Below, piece by piece: positions 1-7,153 of a stretch of 64,000 bases of DNA. The notes below the pieces were generated by a model. That model searched no databases. It had not been told where the DNA came from and saw nothing but the letters and a program-made list of their open reading frames with translations. Both the position numbers and the translations under genes were made by a program. The stretch's first letter is position 1. Every line of letters starts with the position of its first letter. This stretch comes from Bryobacterales bacterium (lineage in GTDB: Bacteria > Acidobacteriota > Terriglobia > Bryobacterales > Bryobacteraceae), in assembly GCA_016789745.1 (NCBI GenBank), contig JAEUQF010000230.1, positions 1-64,000 of the forward strand. Direction: 5' to 3'.

Positions 1-80
1 GGGATAGGGATGTCGATAGCGTTGACGCTGGAGGTGAAGGTGGCGAGGGCCAGAAGTGCAATCAGGACAAGGCGTTTCAT
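1..80 (-). CDS. Small secreted peptide, copy 1 (cut by window start)
   Basis: Only the first 26 codons are inside the window; the gene continues past base 1. It starts at the ATG in 80-78, behind a clear AAGGAG about 11 nt upstream. The visible part is a signal peptide (Lys-Arg, then a run of Leu/Ile/Ala, ending in SVNA) followed by the mature start IDIPIP. It is identical base for base to the second copy. No known family is recognised; see the full copies for the mature part. Confidence 0.6.
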   Translation of the reverse strand, partial: MKRLVLIALLALATFTSSVNAIDIPI

Positions 81-127
81 GGTTCGATAGGCTCCTTGAG
101 AGAGAAAGTTCAGTCAGTCGACGGCTC

Positions 128-262
128 TTAGCGGGCGGGCGGGTTTGGTGGCTCGGTGTCGCAGTTTTCCGGCGAGCAGTCGGGGATAGGGATGTCGATA
201 GCGTTGACGCTGGAGGTGAAGGTGGCGAGGGCCAGAAGTGCAATCAGGACAAGGCGTTTCAT
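128..262 (-). CDS. Small secreted Pro/Cys-rich peptide, copy 2 (44 aa)
   Basis: A 44-residue precursor. Residues 1-21 form a textbook Sec signal peptide (MKR, hydrophobic core, SVNA before the cut). The predicted mature peptide is 23 residues, starts IDIPIPDC, carries two Cys four residues apart (PDCSPENCD), is acidic and ends PPNPPAR. The AAGGAG ribosome site sits 11 nt before the ATG. It is flanked by near-identical copies on the same strand. The function is unknown: a signalling peptide, toxin or envelope peptide are all possible. Two Cys in a short secreted peptide suggest a disulfide loop, which is inference. Confidence 0.65.
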   Translation of the reverse strand: MKRLVLIALLALATFTSSVNAIDIPIPDCSPENCDTEPPNPPAR

Positions 263-309
263 GGTTCGATAGGCTCCTTGAGAGAGAAAGTTCAGTCAGT
301 CGACGGCTA

Positions 310-447
310 TTAGCGGGCGGGCGGGTTTGGTGGCTCGGTGTCGCAGTTTTCCGGCGAGCAGTCGGGGATGGGGATATCGATGGCGTTGCTGGGGGTGGCG
401 AAGGTGGCCAGGGCAAGGACGGCGAGCAGGAAGAGGCGAGTCAGCAT
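310..447 (-). CDS. Small secreted Pro/Cys-rich peptide, copy 3 (45 aa)
   Basis: A 45-residue precursor and the first gene of the array in transcription order. The predicted mature peptide is identical in amino acids to copy 2, although three codons near its start differ synonymously (Ala, Asp and Pro codons). The signal peptide is diverged (starts MLTRLFLLAV) but keeps the same architecture. AAGGAG lies 8 nt before the ATG. A conserved mature part with a drifting signal peptide is the pattern expected if the secreted peptide is the selected product. Confidence 0.65.
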   Translation of the reverse strand: MLTRLFLLAVLALATFATPSNAIDIPIPDCSPENCDTEPPNPPAR

Positions 448-655
448 TTTGAAATCTCCTTGTTTTCGGTCTGTGCAGTTGCGGGACAATCTGAGAATAG
501 CGGCGGCTGGCTCCGAACGAGTTGAAACGACAGAGGTTTTCGTATTTCAGAACAAGCGTGGCGCGGCGGCGGCGGCTAAGCTGCTTGGCGCACAGTGATT
601 GCACCGCTGTTGTACAATCAAACGCGAGGGTCGCTCTGACCATCGCGGAGAACTT

Positions 656-1102
656 GTGCCCGCACCTGATGCCGCCGCCGACCTCTGGCAGCGCACCTTA
701 TCCCAGATCCCTTCCACATTCGGAAGGCTTGTGTACCTGGCCTCGCTACGCGATTCGAACAGCGGCGAGTACCGCCACCATGGCTTTGCGGCCGTGTTCG
801 GGTGGGAGCAAGCCGGGCGCGCGATGGCCGATAGTCACGACCGGCTGTTCGCCGAGTGGTTGTCGTACAGCCTGGAACAGCAGAAAGTGGATCTGGAGTT
901 GTACGTGTCCGGGTTAGAGCCGGAGCGCCGGCGAGTGGTGGAGACGTGGAGTCTGATAGAGCCTTACCGGGGGATTGTACCTGGGACGGCGAACGGGCTT
1001 GAGCGCGAGCTGTTTCTGGCGGATCTGGACGCGCTGCTCAGCTTGATGCGGAACGAGCTCGGCGTTTCTTCGCCGGATCGAGACGCATCGCGACGCCGGT
1101 GA
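656..1102 (+). CDS. Conserved hypothetical protein (148 aa)
   Basis: The start chosen is the GTG at 656, which has GGAG five bases upstream; a TTG at 599 would add 19 poor residues. The protein opens VPAPDAAADLWQRTLSQIP and contains FGRLVYLASLRD and LFAEWLSYSLEQQKVDL, a pattern I recall from uncharacterised acidobacterial proteins. There is no signal peptide or membrane segment, so it is probably a cytoplasmic helical protein. A -10-like TACAAT lies at 613-618. Its 3' end overlaps the convergent regulator gene by 65 bp. The function is unknown. Confidence 0.75.
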   Translation: MPAPDAAADLWQRTLSQIPSTFGRLVYLASLRDSNSGEYRHHGFAAVFGWEQAGRAMADSHDRLFAEWLSYSLEQQKVDLELYVSGLEPERRRVVETWSLIEPYRGIVPGTANGLERELFLADLDALLSLMRNELGVSSPDRDASRRR

Positions 1103-1832
1103 TCTGTCCGATCACTTCGATCTCCTGGGGATGCTGGAAAAACAGGGGGTTACAGCGGGACGCCGGGTGCGGGTGGAGGACCATCTGGCCGCTATCGGTA
1201 AGGTGGCACCAACCGCAGGCCCAACCGCCCTTGTGTTCCAAAAAGTAGATCGGTCGTTCGAACTCGCTCGTCCAACCGGTATCGATGACCTTGCGCCTGG
1301 TTTCGTCAATGAGAACGAGGGAGCCCGGCTGGAGGATGGGGTACATAAAATAATCATCCGTACCGATGAAACCGTAGCGGTGTTCTTCGAGGTCGAGGCT
1401 CTCGAGCAGCATGAGGGGAAGGCGGCCCCAGCGCTGGATCATGCGCGAGAGGTAGGTGGTCCGGCGGAGATCGACGCCCGGATCGAGGGTAAGCGGCAGG
1501 GTGACGTGCCCGTGGCCGTTGGCATTGAAGCCAATGGGGTGCGTGCGTTCGATCTCGATTTGTGCGGCATCGGAGGGGAGGGTGGCGAAATCCACGCCGT
1601 ACCAGCGCATGACTTCCAGCGGGTCGAGCCGGTAGATGGCGCAGAGCGAGTAGAGCCGGTATAGAGAGGGGAGAACGCCCTTATTTTCAATATCGGCGAG
1701 GCGGCTGAGGCCGAGGATGAACTCGTCGTTGCGCTGCCGTTCGGCGATGCGAAGAGAGGCCTCCTCGACATCGCGGTAGCGCAGGTTGAGCCGTTCCCGG
1801 GTCCGCTTGAGTTTCTGTCCGGCTTCCTCCAT
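1038..1832 (-). CDS. XRE-family transcriptional regulator with S24/LexA-like C-terminal domain
   Basis: 264 residues. The N-terminal ~75 residues form a helix-turn-helix module (GQKLKRTRERLNLRYRDV, then LADIENKGVLPSLYRLYSL). Residues ~150-220 resemble the beta-fold of phage-repressor/LexA S24 proteins (DDYFMYPILQPGSLVLID). The usual GDSM nucleophile motif is not present, so self-cleavage is unlikely and the domain is probably for sensing or dimerisation. A good promoter lies upstream at 1905-1934 and a palindrome at 1952-1967. It faces the small-peptide array and is the only regulator nearby, so it could control the array; that is inference. Confidence 0.8.
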   Translation of the reverse strand: MEEAGQKLKRTRERLNLRYRDVEEASLRIAERQRNDEFILGLSRLADIENKGVLPSLYRLYSLCAIYRLDPLEVMRWYGVDFATLPSDAAQIEIERTHPIGFNANGHGHVTLPLTLDPGVDLRRTTYLSRMIQRWGRLPLMLLESLDLEEHRYGFIGTDDYFMYPILQPGSLVLIDETRRKVIDTGWTSEFERPIYFLEHKGGWACGWCHLTDSGQMVLHPHPASRCNPLFFQHPQEIEVIGQITGVAMRLDPAKKRRARSASS

Positions 1833-1904
1833 GCTAAAAGGTTCTCGTGAAATGGACTAAGCGTGCGCGAATGACGACGTCAACGGGGGCCGGGACCCGT
1901 TCGG

Positions 1905-1934
1905 ATTATAGACAATCGGTGGAGGGGAGGGCAA
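1905..1934 (-). promoter_or_regulatory. Sigma-70-type promoter of the XRE regulator
   Basis: On the minus strand, TTGCCC (1934-1929) is separated by 18 bp from a perfect TATAAT (1910-1905). Transcription would begin near 1897, giving a leader of about 65 nt before the ATG at 1832. Confidence 0.6.
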
Positions 1935-1951
1935 CCGCTTGTCGGATGGCT

Positions 1952-1967
1952 GTTCTGTTTTCGGAAC
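1952..1967. promoter_or_regulatory. Palindromic candidate operator between the XRE gene and ubiX
   Basis: GTTCTGTTTTCGGAAC is an inverted repeat with GTTC/GAAC arms. It sits just upstream of the XRE promoter -35 and 25 bp before ubiX. A related sequence, read on the minus strand as GTTCTGAAATACGAAAAC, lies at 536-553 in front of the peptide array. This fits a regulator acting on both, but no binding evidence exists. Confidence 0.35.
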
Positions 1968-1991
1968 AAAACTTGGAGTTGGAGGGGAATT

Positions 1992-2558
1992 TTGAGAATC
2001 ATCGTTGGGATCTCCGGAGCAAGCGGTTCAATCTACGGAATCCGGCTGCTGGAAAAGCTCCGGGCGCGTGGTGGCGTGGAGACGCATCTGGTGCTGACGC
2101 GCTCCGGCGAACGCACAGCCTACTTGGAAACGGGGCGTTTGGCGGCCGATCTGAAGGCCTTGGCGGACTATAGCTATCCTGTTGAAGACATTGGCGCAAA
2201 GCTTGCCTCTGGCTCCTTCTTGACGGACGCCATGGTGGTGGCGCCCTGTTCGATTTCGAGCATGTCGTCGATTGCCTGCGGCATTGCCAGCAACCTTCTG
2301 GTGCGCGCGGCCGACGTCATTTTAAAGGAGCGACGGAAACTGATCCTGCTGGTGCGGGAGACGCCGTTTCACCTGGGCCATCTGCGATCGATGACGGCGT
2401 TGGCGGAGATGGGGGCGATCATAGCGCCTCCGGTTCCTGCGTTTTATACCAATCCGCAGACGGTGGATGACATAGTGAACTTCAGTGTGGACCGTGTGTT
2501 GGACTTGCTCGGATTACCGGGCGAAGTGACCACGCGATGGCAGGGAGGACGGGCATGA
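1992..2558 (+). CDS. ubiX: UbiX-family flavin prenyltransferase
   Basis: 188 residues, the usual UbiX length. The N-terminal GISGASGSIYGIRLLE is the flavin-binding signature, and VVAPCSISSMSSIACGIA plus the RETPFHLGHLRSM segment are typical of the family. UbiX attaches dimethylallyl phosphate to FMN to make the prenylated flavin used by UbiD decarboxylases in quinone synthesis and aromatic acid metabolism. No UbiD is in this window. The start is TTG at 1992, supported by GGAGGGG four bases upstream. It overlaps pheA by ATGA, so the two are translationally coupled. Confidence 0.92.
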   Translation: MRIIVGISGASGSIYGIRLLEKLRARGGVETHLVLTRSGERTAYLETGRLAADLKALADYSYPVEDIGAKLASGSFLTDAMVVAPCSISSMSSIACGIASNLLVRAADVILKERRKLILLVRETPFHLGHLRSMTALAEMGAIIAPPVPAFYTNPQTVDDIVNFSVDRVLDLLGLPGEVTTRWQGGRA

Positions 2559-3394
2559 AGCGGGTGCGTGCTGGATTTCAGGGAGAGTTGGGGGCCTTCA
2601 GCCAGGCGGCGGCCAAGCAGCTTCTGGGGGAAGGCGTGAAGCCGATTCCCTACGAGCGGTTCGACCTGGTTTTCCGGGCCCTAGTCAACGGCGATGTGGA
2701 TGCGGCGGTAATCCCTATCGAGAACACTTTGCATGGTTCGGTTATTGAAAACTACGATCATTTCCTTAATTTCGACGTGAAAATCGTAGGAGAAACGAAG
2801 CTGCGGATTGTGCATAATCTGATTGCTCCGGCGGGTGTGAAATGGAGCGCAATCCGGCGAGTGTTTTCCCATCCGGTGGCTCTCAATCAATGTCTCGATT
2901 TCTTTGCCGCCAACGGACACCTGGAAAAGACCACGTTCTACGATACGGCCGGCAGCGTGAAGATGGTGGTGGAGCAGGGGTTGACCGACGCGGCGGCGAT
3001 TGCCTCGTCGATGGCTGCCGAGATTTATGGTGCGCGCATCCTGAAGAAGGGTATCGAAGACGACCGCCAGAACTTCACGCGGTTCTTTCTTGCACAGCGT
3101 CCGGGGGACAAGCCCTTGCTCCCGCAGGCGGGTGAGAAGAAGACGTCACTCGTGTTCACAACTCGGAACACGCCCGGCGCTTTGTTCCGCGCCCTTAGTG
3201 CATTTGCCCTCAGAGATCTCAGTCTGGAAAAGATCGAGAGCCGGCCGCTTCGGGGAAAACCCTGGGAGTACCTGTTCTACGTCGATGTGCTGGCGGATCT
3301 TACGGATGAAAAAACCAAGCGGGCTCTAGGACATCTGGAGGAACTGGCGGATTTCCTGAAGGTGTTCGGCTGCTACCCGAAGGCGAAGTCCTAG
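2555..3394 (+). CDS. pheA: Prephenate dehydratase
   Basis: 279 residues from the ATG at 2555, which overlaps the ubiX stop and has GGGAGGAC just upstream. It converts prephenate to phenylpyruvate on the phenylalanine branch. The catalytic domain includes VIPIENTLHGSV, the catalytic Thr in YDTAGSV (about residue 131) and NFTRFF. The C-terminal ACT domain (from ~200) has KIESRP, the phenylalanine-binding motif, so feedback inhibition by Phe is expected. There is no chorismate mutase domain, so this is the monofunctional form. A DAHP synthase lies 2 kb downstream on the other strand. Confidence 0.95.
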   Translation: MKRVRAGFQGELGAFSQAAAKQLLGEGVKPIPYERFDLVFRALVNGDVDAAVIPIENTLHGSVIENYDHFLNFDVKIVGETKLRIVHNLIAPAGVKWSAIRRVFSHPVALNQCLDFFAANGHLEKTTFYDTAGSVKMVVEQGLTDAAAIASSMAAEIYGARILKKGIEDDRQNFTRFFLAQRPGDKPLLPQAGEKKTSLVFTTRNTPGALFRALSAFALRDLSLEKIESRPLRGKPWEYLFYVDVLADLTDEKTKRALGHLEELADFLKVFGCYPKAKS

Positions 3395-3488
3395 CGGGAG
3401 GGTTGCTGGCCACGAACGAGGGTACTTTCGAACCTTGCAGGTGCGGGGTGCAGTTCTATACGTACCGAGGCTTCTGGTGCTGTGTGAC

Positions 3489-4439
3489 TCAGATTGCGGC
3501 TGAAAGGTGCTGACGCTCTGGAGCGCTCATCCAGGCGAGAGTCTCGTCCCAGGTGAGAAGCCCGGAGGTACCGCCGATGGACTGAACGTTGAGTGCGCCG
3601 ACGGCATTGGCGAAAGAAGCAGCTTCGGCCATCGTGCGGCCGCGTTGCAGGGCGGCGAGGAAGGCACCGGCAAAGCAGTCGCCCGCGCCAGTGGTGTCGA
3701 TGGCATGCACCGCATAGGCCGGAGCATGGAACTGCTCCGGCCCATGGAACACGACACAGCCGCGCGGGCCAAGCTTCAAAACGATGTCGGAGGCGCCGGC
3801 GCTTCGCAACCGCTCACAGACCAGTGCCGGTTCCAAAGTTCCGGTCAACATACGGGCTTCGTCTTCGTTGAGGAACAGCAGGTCGGTATGGGGCAGGGAA
3901 GGGCCCAGGACCGTCATCCACTCGCCAAGGGCATCCCAGGCGGTATCGAGCGAGGTCTTCAGGCCAAGGGCGTGCGCTTCGGCCAGCAGGTGGGGCGAGC
4001 GCGGGCGGATATGGGTCATCGAAAAGGGATTGCCAAGATGAAACCAGGTGGTGCCTGGGGCGGGCGTCAGGGGTATCGCATCCTTCCACATGATGCGGCT
4101 GACGCCGGGGTGGTGCAGGAAGGCGCGTGTGCCGTCGGAACGTACCAAGGCGACGGTGCAGGCGGTGCTGCTGGGCAGAAGCTGCAGTAGGCTGGTTTCG
4201 ACGCCGCAGTCGCACAGCCGGTGGCGGGCGGCAAGGCCGAACGGATCATCGCCGATGGCGCCGATCAACTGCACGGGCACACCGAGTTTGCCTAAGGCCG
4301 AGGAGGTATTCGCACCATTGCCGCCGAGGCTCTGGGTGATGGACTCCACCCACCGCGTGCCGCCCCATTGGATGTCGTCGACCGGATAGGTAAGCAGGTC
4401 GATGACGATATTGCCGACACACAGGACGCCGGAAATCAT
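3489..4439 (-). CDS. PfkB-family carbohydrate kinase
   Basis: 316 residues with both PfkB signatures: GGNGANTSSALGKLG (residues 39-53) and DTTGAGDCFAGAF (248-260), where D254 should be the catalytic base. It is a ribokinase/fructokinase-type cytosolic kinase; the exact sugar or nucleoside cannot be told from sequence. It overlaps the upstream gene by ATGA (4436-4439), so it is read from the same message as the membrane-anchored protein and probably the DAHP synthase. Confidence 0.88.
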   Translation of the reverse strand: MISGVLCVGNIVIDLLTYPVDDIQWGGTRWVESITQSLGGNGANTSSALGKLGVPVQLIGAIGDDPFGLAARHRLCDCGVETSLLQLLPSSTACTVALVRSDGTRAFLHHPGVSRIMWKDAIPLTPAPGTTWFHLGNPFSMTHIRPRSPHLLAEAHALGLKTSLDTAWDALGEWMTVLGPSLPHTDLLFLNEDEARMLTGTLEPALVCERLRSAGASDIVLKLGPRGCVVFHGPEQFHAPAYAVHAIDTTGAGDCFAGAFLAALQRGRTMAEAASFANAVGALNVQSIGGTSGLLTWDETLAWMSAPERQHLSAAI

Positions 4440-5347
4440 TTCGCGGAGGGGCCTCCCAACAGCGATTCGACGAAGGCCGGGTCCAACGGCCAGGTGCCGC
4501 GCAGCCGGCCGCCTTCGTTACGAAACTCGCCCTTGGTGAGGATGCCGCTCAAGGTGGCCGGATCGGGGCTCTGGGTTTCGCGGCCGATGACGCGGGTCAG
4601 CATGGTGGTGGCCGCCTGCAATTCGCGAACGGCCTGCACGGCCTGTTCGGTTGATTGGCAGGTGGCGTCCAGCCGCGCCTGCAGTTGCTGCTGTTCGCGG
4701 CCCAAGGCCAGGAAAGCAGGGGCGCACTCCAGGGCAGCGGTGGCGAACACGGTCGCGGCCGGCGGCAGCAGTTGCTCGCTGAGGACGGCCTTCGGCAGCA
4801 AAAACCACACTGGATCGGCGGGTGTTTCGAGCGGCACCGGCACGCGCGGATCTGCGAGCAAAGCTAAGATCGCGTCGGCGTTGGTGCTGCTGGTGACGGC
4901 CAGGGTGCGCCGGTCGATGCGCGCGAAGCCGACGATGACGCCAGGCGTGGTCCCCTTGATGCGGCATACGGAACCATCGCATGTGCCGCCGTTCTGTTCG
5001 GCGTAGCGCTGGAACCTGGCGAACTGGAACTTGCCGCGCAGCAGCATGTGCGCCTCACGGGCGCCGTAGGTGAGCAGGACGGTGTCCAGATCGCGCTGGT
5101 AGTGGAATCCTGTGGCGGCGACGAACTGCTTGTAGTCGCCTTCCACCGAGAGTGAGTCGGGCTTGAGGACGCCGGCGTTGCGGAGCGAATCGAGGTCGAA
5201 GCGTGCCAGCACGCGGCCTTCGCGCGGCAGGCGCAGCATGAGCGTTTCGAGCGGCTGGGTGCGGCCGGTCAGAAAGACGACACCGACACCAATCGCCACC
5301 GCAATGAGGGCGGCTGCGATGGCGACGACGGGGCGTTTGGAAGCCAC
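4436..5347 (-). CDS. Membrane-anchored hypothetical protein (303 aa)
   Basis: One N-terminal membrane segment (VAIAAALIAVAIGVGVVFL, residues 8-26) anchors a ~270-residue domain predicted to lie outside the cytoplasm. The body contains LPREGRVLARFDLDSLRNAG and a paired-Cys segment (CDGSVC), which might form a disulfide. A helical stretch around residues 215-250 is rich in Gln/Glu and could be coiled coil. No family is recognised with confidence. It lies 4 bp after the DAHP synthase and overlaps the PfkB kinase, so the three look like an operon. Confidence 0.7.
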   Translation of the reverse strand: MASKRPVVAIAAALIAVAIGVGVVFLTGRTQPLETLMLRLPREGRVLARFDLDSLRNAGVLKPDSLSVEGDYKQFVAATGFHYQRDLDTVLLTYGAREAHMLLRGKFQFARFQRYAEQNGGTCDGSVCRIKGTTPGVIVGFARIDRRTLAVTSSTNADAILALLADPRVPVPLETPADPVWFLLPKAVLSEQLLPPAATVFATAALECAPAFLALGREQQQLQARLDATCQSTEQAVQAVRELQAATTMLTRVIGRETQSPDPATLSGILTKGEFRNEGGRLRGTWPLDPAFVESLLGGPSAK

Positions 5348-5351
5348 CGGC

Positions 5352-6392
5352 TTAGACCGTGGCGGCCATGGCGGCGCGCGACTCTTTCCAGAGCTTCACG
5401 TAGCCGGCGATGTCCCTCATCATGCGGTCGAATTCTTCCAGATGCAGCGATTGAGCGCCGTCGCTGATGGCGCGTTCGGGGCAGGGGTGCGCTTCGACGA
5501 TGAGGCCATCGGCGCCAATGGCGACAGCGGCACGGCACAGCGGCGGCACCAGGCTGCGCTTGCCGGTGGCGTGGCTGGGGTCGATGACGATGGGCAGGTG
5601 GGTCAATTCGTTGAGCACCGGTACGGCGACGATGTCGCAGGTATTGCGGGTGATGGTTTCGAAGGTGCGGATGCCGCGCTCGCAGAGGATGACGTTGGGG
5701 TTGCCGTGGGCGACGATGTATTCGGCCGACATCAGCAGTTCCTTAATGGTGGAACTGAGGCCGCGCTTCAGCATCACGGGCCGGCCGCAGCGGCCGAGCG
5801 ATTTGAGCAGCGCGAAGTTCTGCATGTTGCGCGCGCCCACCTGCATGATGTCGGTGTACTCGGCTACCAGGTCCACTTCCCCGTCGCTCATGATTTCGGT
5901 GACGATGGCAAGGCCGGTGGCTTCGCGAGCCTTGGCGAGCAGTTTGAGGCCCTCTTCGGCCATGCCCTGGAAGTCGTAAGGTGAGGTGCGGGGCTTGAAG
6001 GCGCCGCCGCGCAGGACCTTGGCGCCAGACTTGGCGACGGCATAAGCAGACTCCATGATCTGCTTTTCGCTCTCGACCGAGCAGGGGCCGGCCATCACGA
6101 CCAAGTCATCGCCCCCGATGTCGACGTCGCTGCCGATCTTGATGACGGTTTTGCCGGTGCGGAACTCCTTGCTGACAAACTTGTAGGGTGCCGAGATCCG
6201 CATGGCTTTCTCGACGCAGTCCATGGCTTCGAGCGATTCCAGACAGGCGGTGACATCGCCGACGCCGACCACGCCGATCACGACGCGCTCTTCACCTTCG
6301 ATGGCGTGGATCTTGTAGCCAAAATCGCGGATCCGCTCGCAAACCGAATCGATTTCCGCCTTGGTGGCAAAGCGCTTCATGGAGACGATCAT
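5352..6392 (-). CDS. aroF: 3-deoxy-7-phosphoheptulonate (DAHP) synthase
   Basis: 346 residues from the ATG at 6392. An N-terminal ~90-residue ferredoxin/ACT-like domain ([17 protein letters not shown]) precedes the TIM barrel, the arrangement of the Thermotoga-type AroF. Barrel motifs include [37 protein letters not shown] and [10 protein letters not shown]. It condenses phosphoenolpyruvate with erythrose-4-phosphate, the first step of the shikimate pathway. A GTG start at 6428 is excluded because it would lie inside the upstream terminator hairpin. The leader contains a Phe/Tyr-rich peptide and an attenuator. Confidence 0.95.
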   Translation of the reverse strand: MIVSMKRFATKAEIDSVCERIRDFGYKIHAIEGEERVVIGVVGVGDVTACLESLEAMDCVEKAMRISAPYKFVSKEFRTGKTVIKIGSDVDIGGDDLVVMAGPCSVESEKQIMESAYAVAKSGAKVLRGGAFKPRTSPYDFQGMAEEGLKLLAKAREATGLAIVTEIMSDGEVDLVAEYTDIMQVGARNMQNFALLKSLGRCGRPVMLKRGLSSTIKELLMSAEYIVAHGNPNVILCERGIRTFETITRNTCDIVAVPVLNELTHLPIVIDPSHATGKRSLVPPLCRAAVAIGADGLIVEAHPCPERAISDGAQSLHLEEFDRMMRDIAGYVKLWKESRAAMAATV

Positions 6393-6422
6393 GTCTGGTT
6401 CAACCTCGATTGCAAATGAAAA

Positions 6423-6444
6423 GCCCACTCGTTGCCGAGTGGGC
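6423..6444 (-). terminator. Rho-independent terminator in the aroF leader (attenuator)
   Basis: In the RNA sense, arm GCCCACTCG, loop GCAA (a GNRA tetraloop) and arm CGAGTGGGC form a perfect 9-bp stem followed by TTTTC. It stands 31 nt before the aroF start codon and after the leader peptide. A terminator in front of the gene it would block only makes sense as an attenuator. Confidence 0.85.
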
Positions 6445-6485
6445 GGTTTGGGGAAAACGGTTGTCGTTCCGGCAACGCCACTCGG
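6435..6485 (-). promoter_or_regulatory. Candidate antiterminator pairing of the aroF attenuator
   Basis: CCGAGTGG at 6485-6478 (minus strand), four bases after the leader stop codon, is perfectly complementary to CCACTCGG at 6442-6435, the 5' half of the terminator. The two structures are mutually exclusive. A ribosome resting at the leader stop would cover 6485-6478 and let the terminator form. A ribosome stalled earlier on Phe or Tyr codons would leave it free. Confidence 0.7.
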
Positions 6486-6488
6486 GAT

Positions 6489-6539
6489 CTAGGCAAAGGG
6501 CCTAAATCGAAAGGCAAACGAGTAGCGGCGGTAACGCAT
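6489..6539 (-). CDS. aroF leader peptide (16 aa, Phe/Tyr-rich)
   Basis: A 16-codon frame encodes MRYRRYSFAFRFRPFA: two Tyr and four Phe (all TTT) among 16 residues, ending in TAG just before the attenuator. No Shine-Dalgarno is visible, but TATACT ends 8 nt before the ATG, so the message may be leaderless and begin at or near the start codon. Composition, position and the following terminator/antiterminator together make an attenuation leader the natural reading. Confidence 0.8.
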   Translation of the reverse strand: MRYRRYSFAFRFRPFA

Positions 6540-6547
6540 AAAAGGAG

Positions 6548-6553
6548 AGTATA
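6548..6553 (-). promoter_or_regulatory. -10 element for the aroF leader transcript
   Basis: TATACT on the minus strand, 8 nt before the leader-peptide ATG. No convincing -35 is seen. Confidence 0.45.
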
Positions 6554-6619
6554 CACCTTTTGACGGTGTTACGGGTGGAGGGCTGGCTGCCAGTGTGCAA
6601 TGGGCGTAGAATTCGGGGC

Positions 6620-7141
6620 ATGAAGACGTCTTGGTTGTTCTTCCTATGTGCGGTATCGACGTGGGCGCAGGGCATTCCCGGGGCGCAGTTTTTCCAGGTC
6701 AAGGAATACCTGCAACTTACGGATGCGCAGTATTTGGATATCTTGCGCAGCAACGATGAGTTGAATCGCAGGCTATCGGAATCCTCGCGGCGACTGTACA
6801 CGCTGCAGCAGGAGATTGTCGCGGAAGGAGAGAAGGAAGCGCCCGACCCGATGGAGATCGGCTCGCGCTATGTGGAGATCACGCGTGTGTGCCGGGAACT
6901 GAGGGCCGAGTATGAAGGGCAGGTGGCACGCAATGCGGGGACGTTGACTGACGCGCAGAAGACGAAACTGCGGGCGTTGGAGGAGTTGGCGAAGCAGTTC
7001 GCGGTGGTGAGCGAAGCGCAGGGGTTCCGGTTGATGGGCGATGTGCCGGCACCGCCGCAGTTGGGGGCGCCGCCGCTGGTGTACCGGCTGATTACGACGA
7101 CGTCGTCGGCGGTGGGATTCCCCGGGTGTCCGTCGCGGTAG
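6620..7141 (+). CDS. Exported LTXXQ-type helical protein, single module
   Basis: 173 residues starting at the ATG in 6620, which begins a clean signal peptide (MKTSWLFFLCAVSTWAQ). The mature part contains EYLQLTDAQYLDILRSNDEL and a long predicted helical region, then LTDAQKTKLRALEEL, then a Pro-rich tail. The LTDAQ motifs resemble Spy/CpxP-like periplasmic proteins. The role is unknown; periplasmic stress binding or chaperone activity is a guess. The next gene, 12 bp downstream, is a two-module paralogue. Confidence 0.75.
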   Translation: MKTSWLFFLCAVSTWAQGIPGAQFFQVKEYLQLTDAQYLDILRSNDELNRRLSESSRRLYTLQQEIVAEGEKEAPDPMEIGSRYVEITRVCRELRAEYEGQVARNAGTLTDAQKTKLRALEELAKQFAVVSEAQGFRLMGDVPAPPQLGAPPLVYRLITTTSSAVGFPGCPSR

Positions 7142-7153
7142 GAGTACACTGCC

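Larger units (their letters stand above)
1..447. repeat. Tandem direct repeat, 182-bp unit, carrying the peptide genes
   Basis: Bases 1-126 are identical to 183-308, and the match continues with a single difference at 127/309 to about 187/369. Each unit holds one complete peptide gene plus its ribosome site. The third unit diverges in the signal-peptide half. The array runs off the left edge, so the true copy number is not visible here. Confidence 0.9.

Noticed and set aside
1..447. Direct repeats as a possible CRISPR array
   Set aside because: The 182-bp units each carry a complete small gene with ribosome site; there are no short repeats with unique spacers.
6392..6428. Upstream GTG start for DAHP synthase
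   Set aside because: It lies inside the attenuator hairpin and the added 12 residues are not typical of the family.
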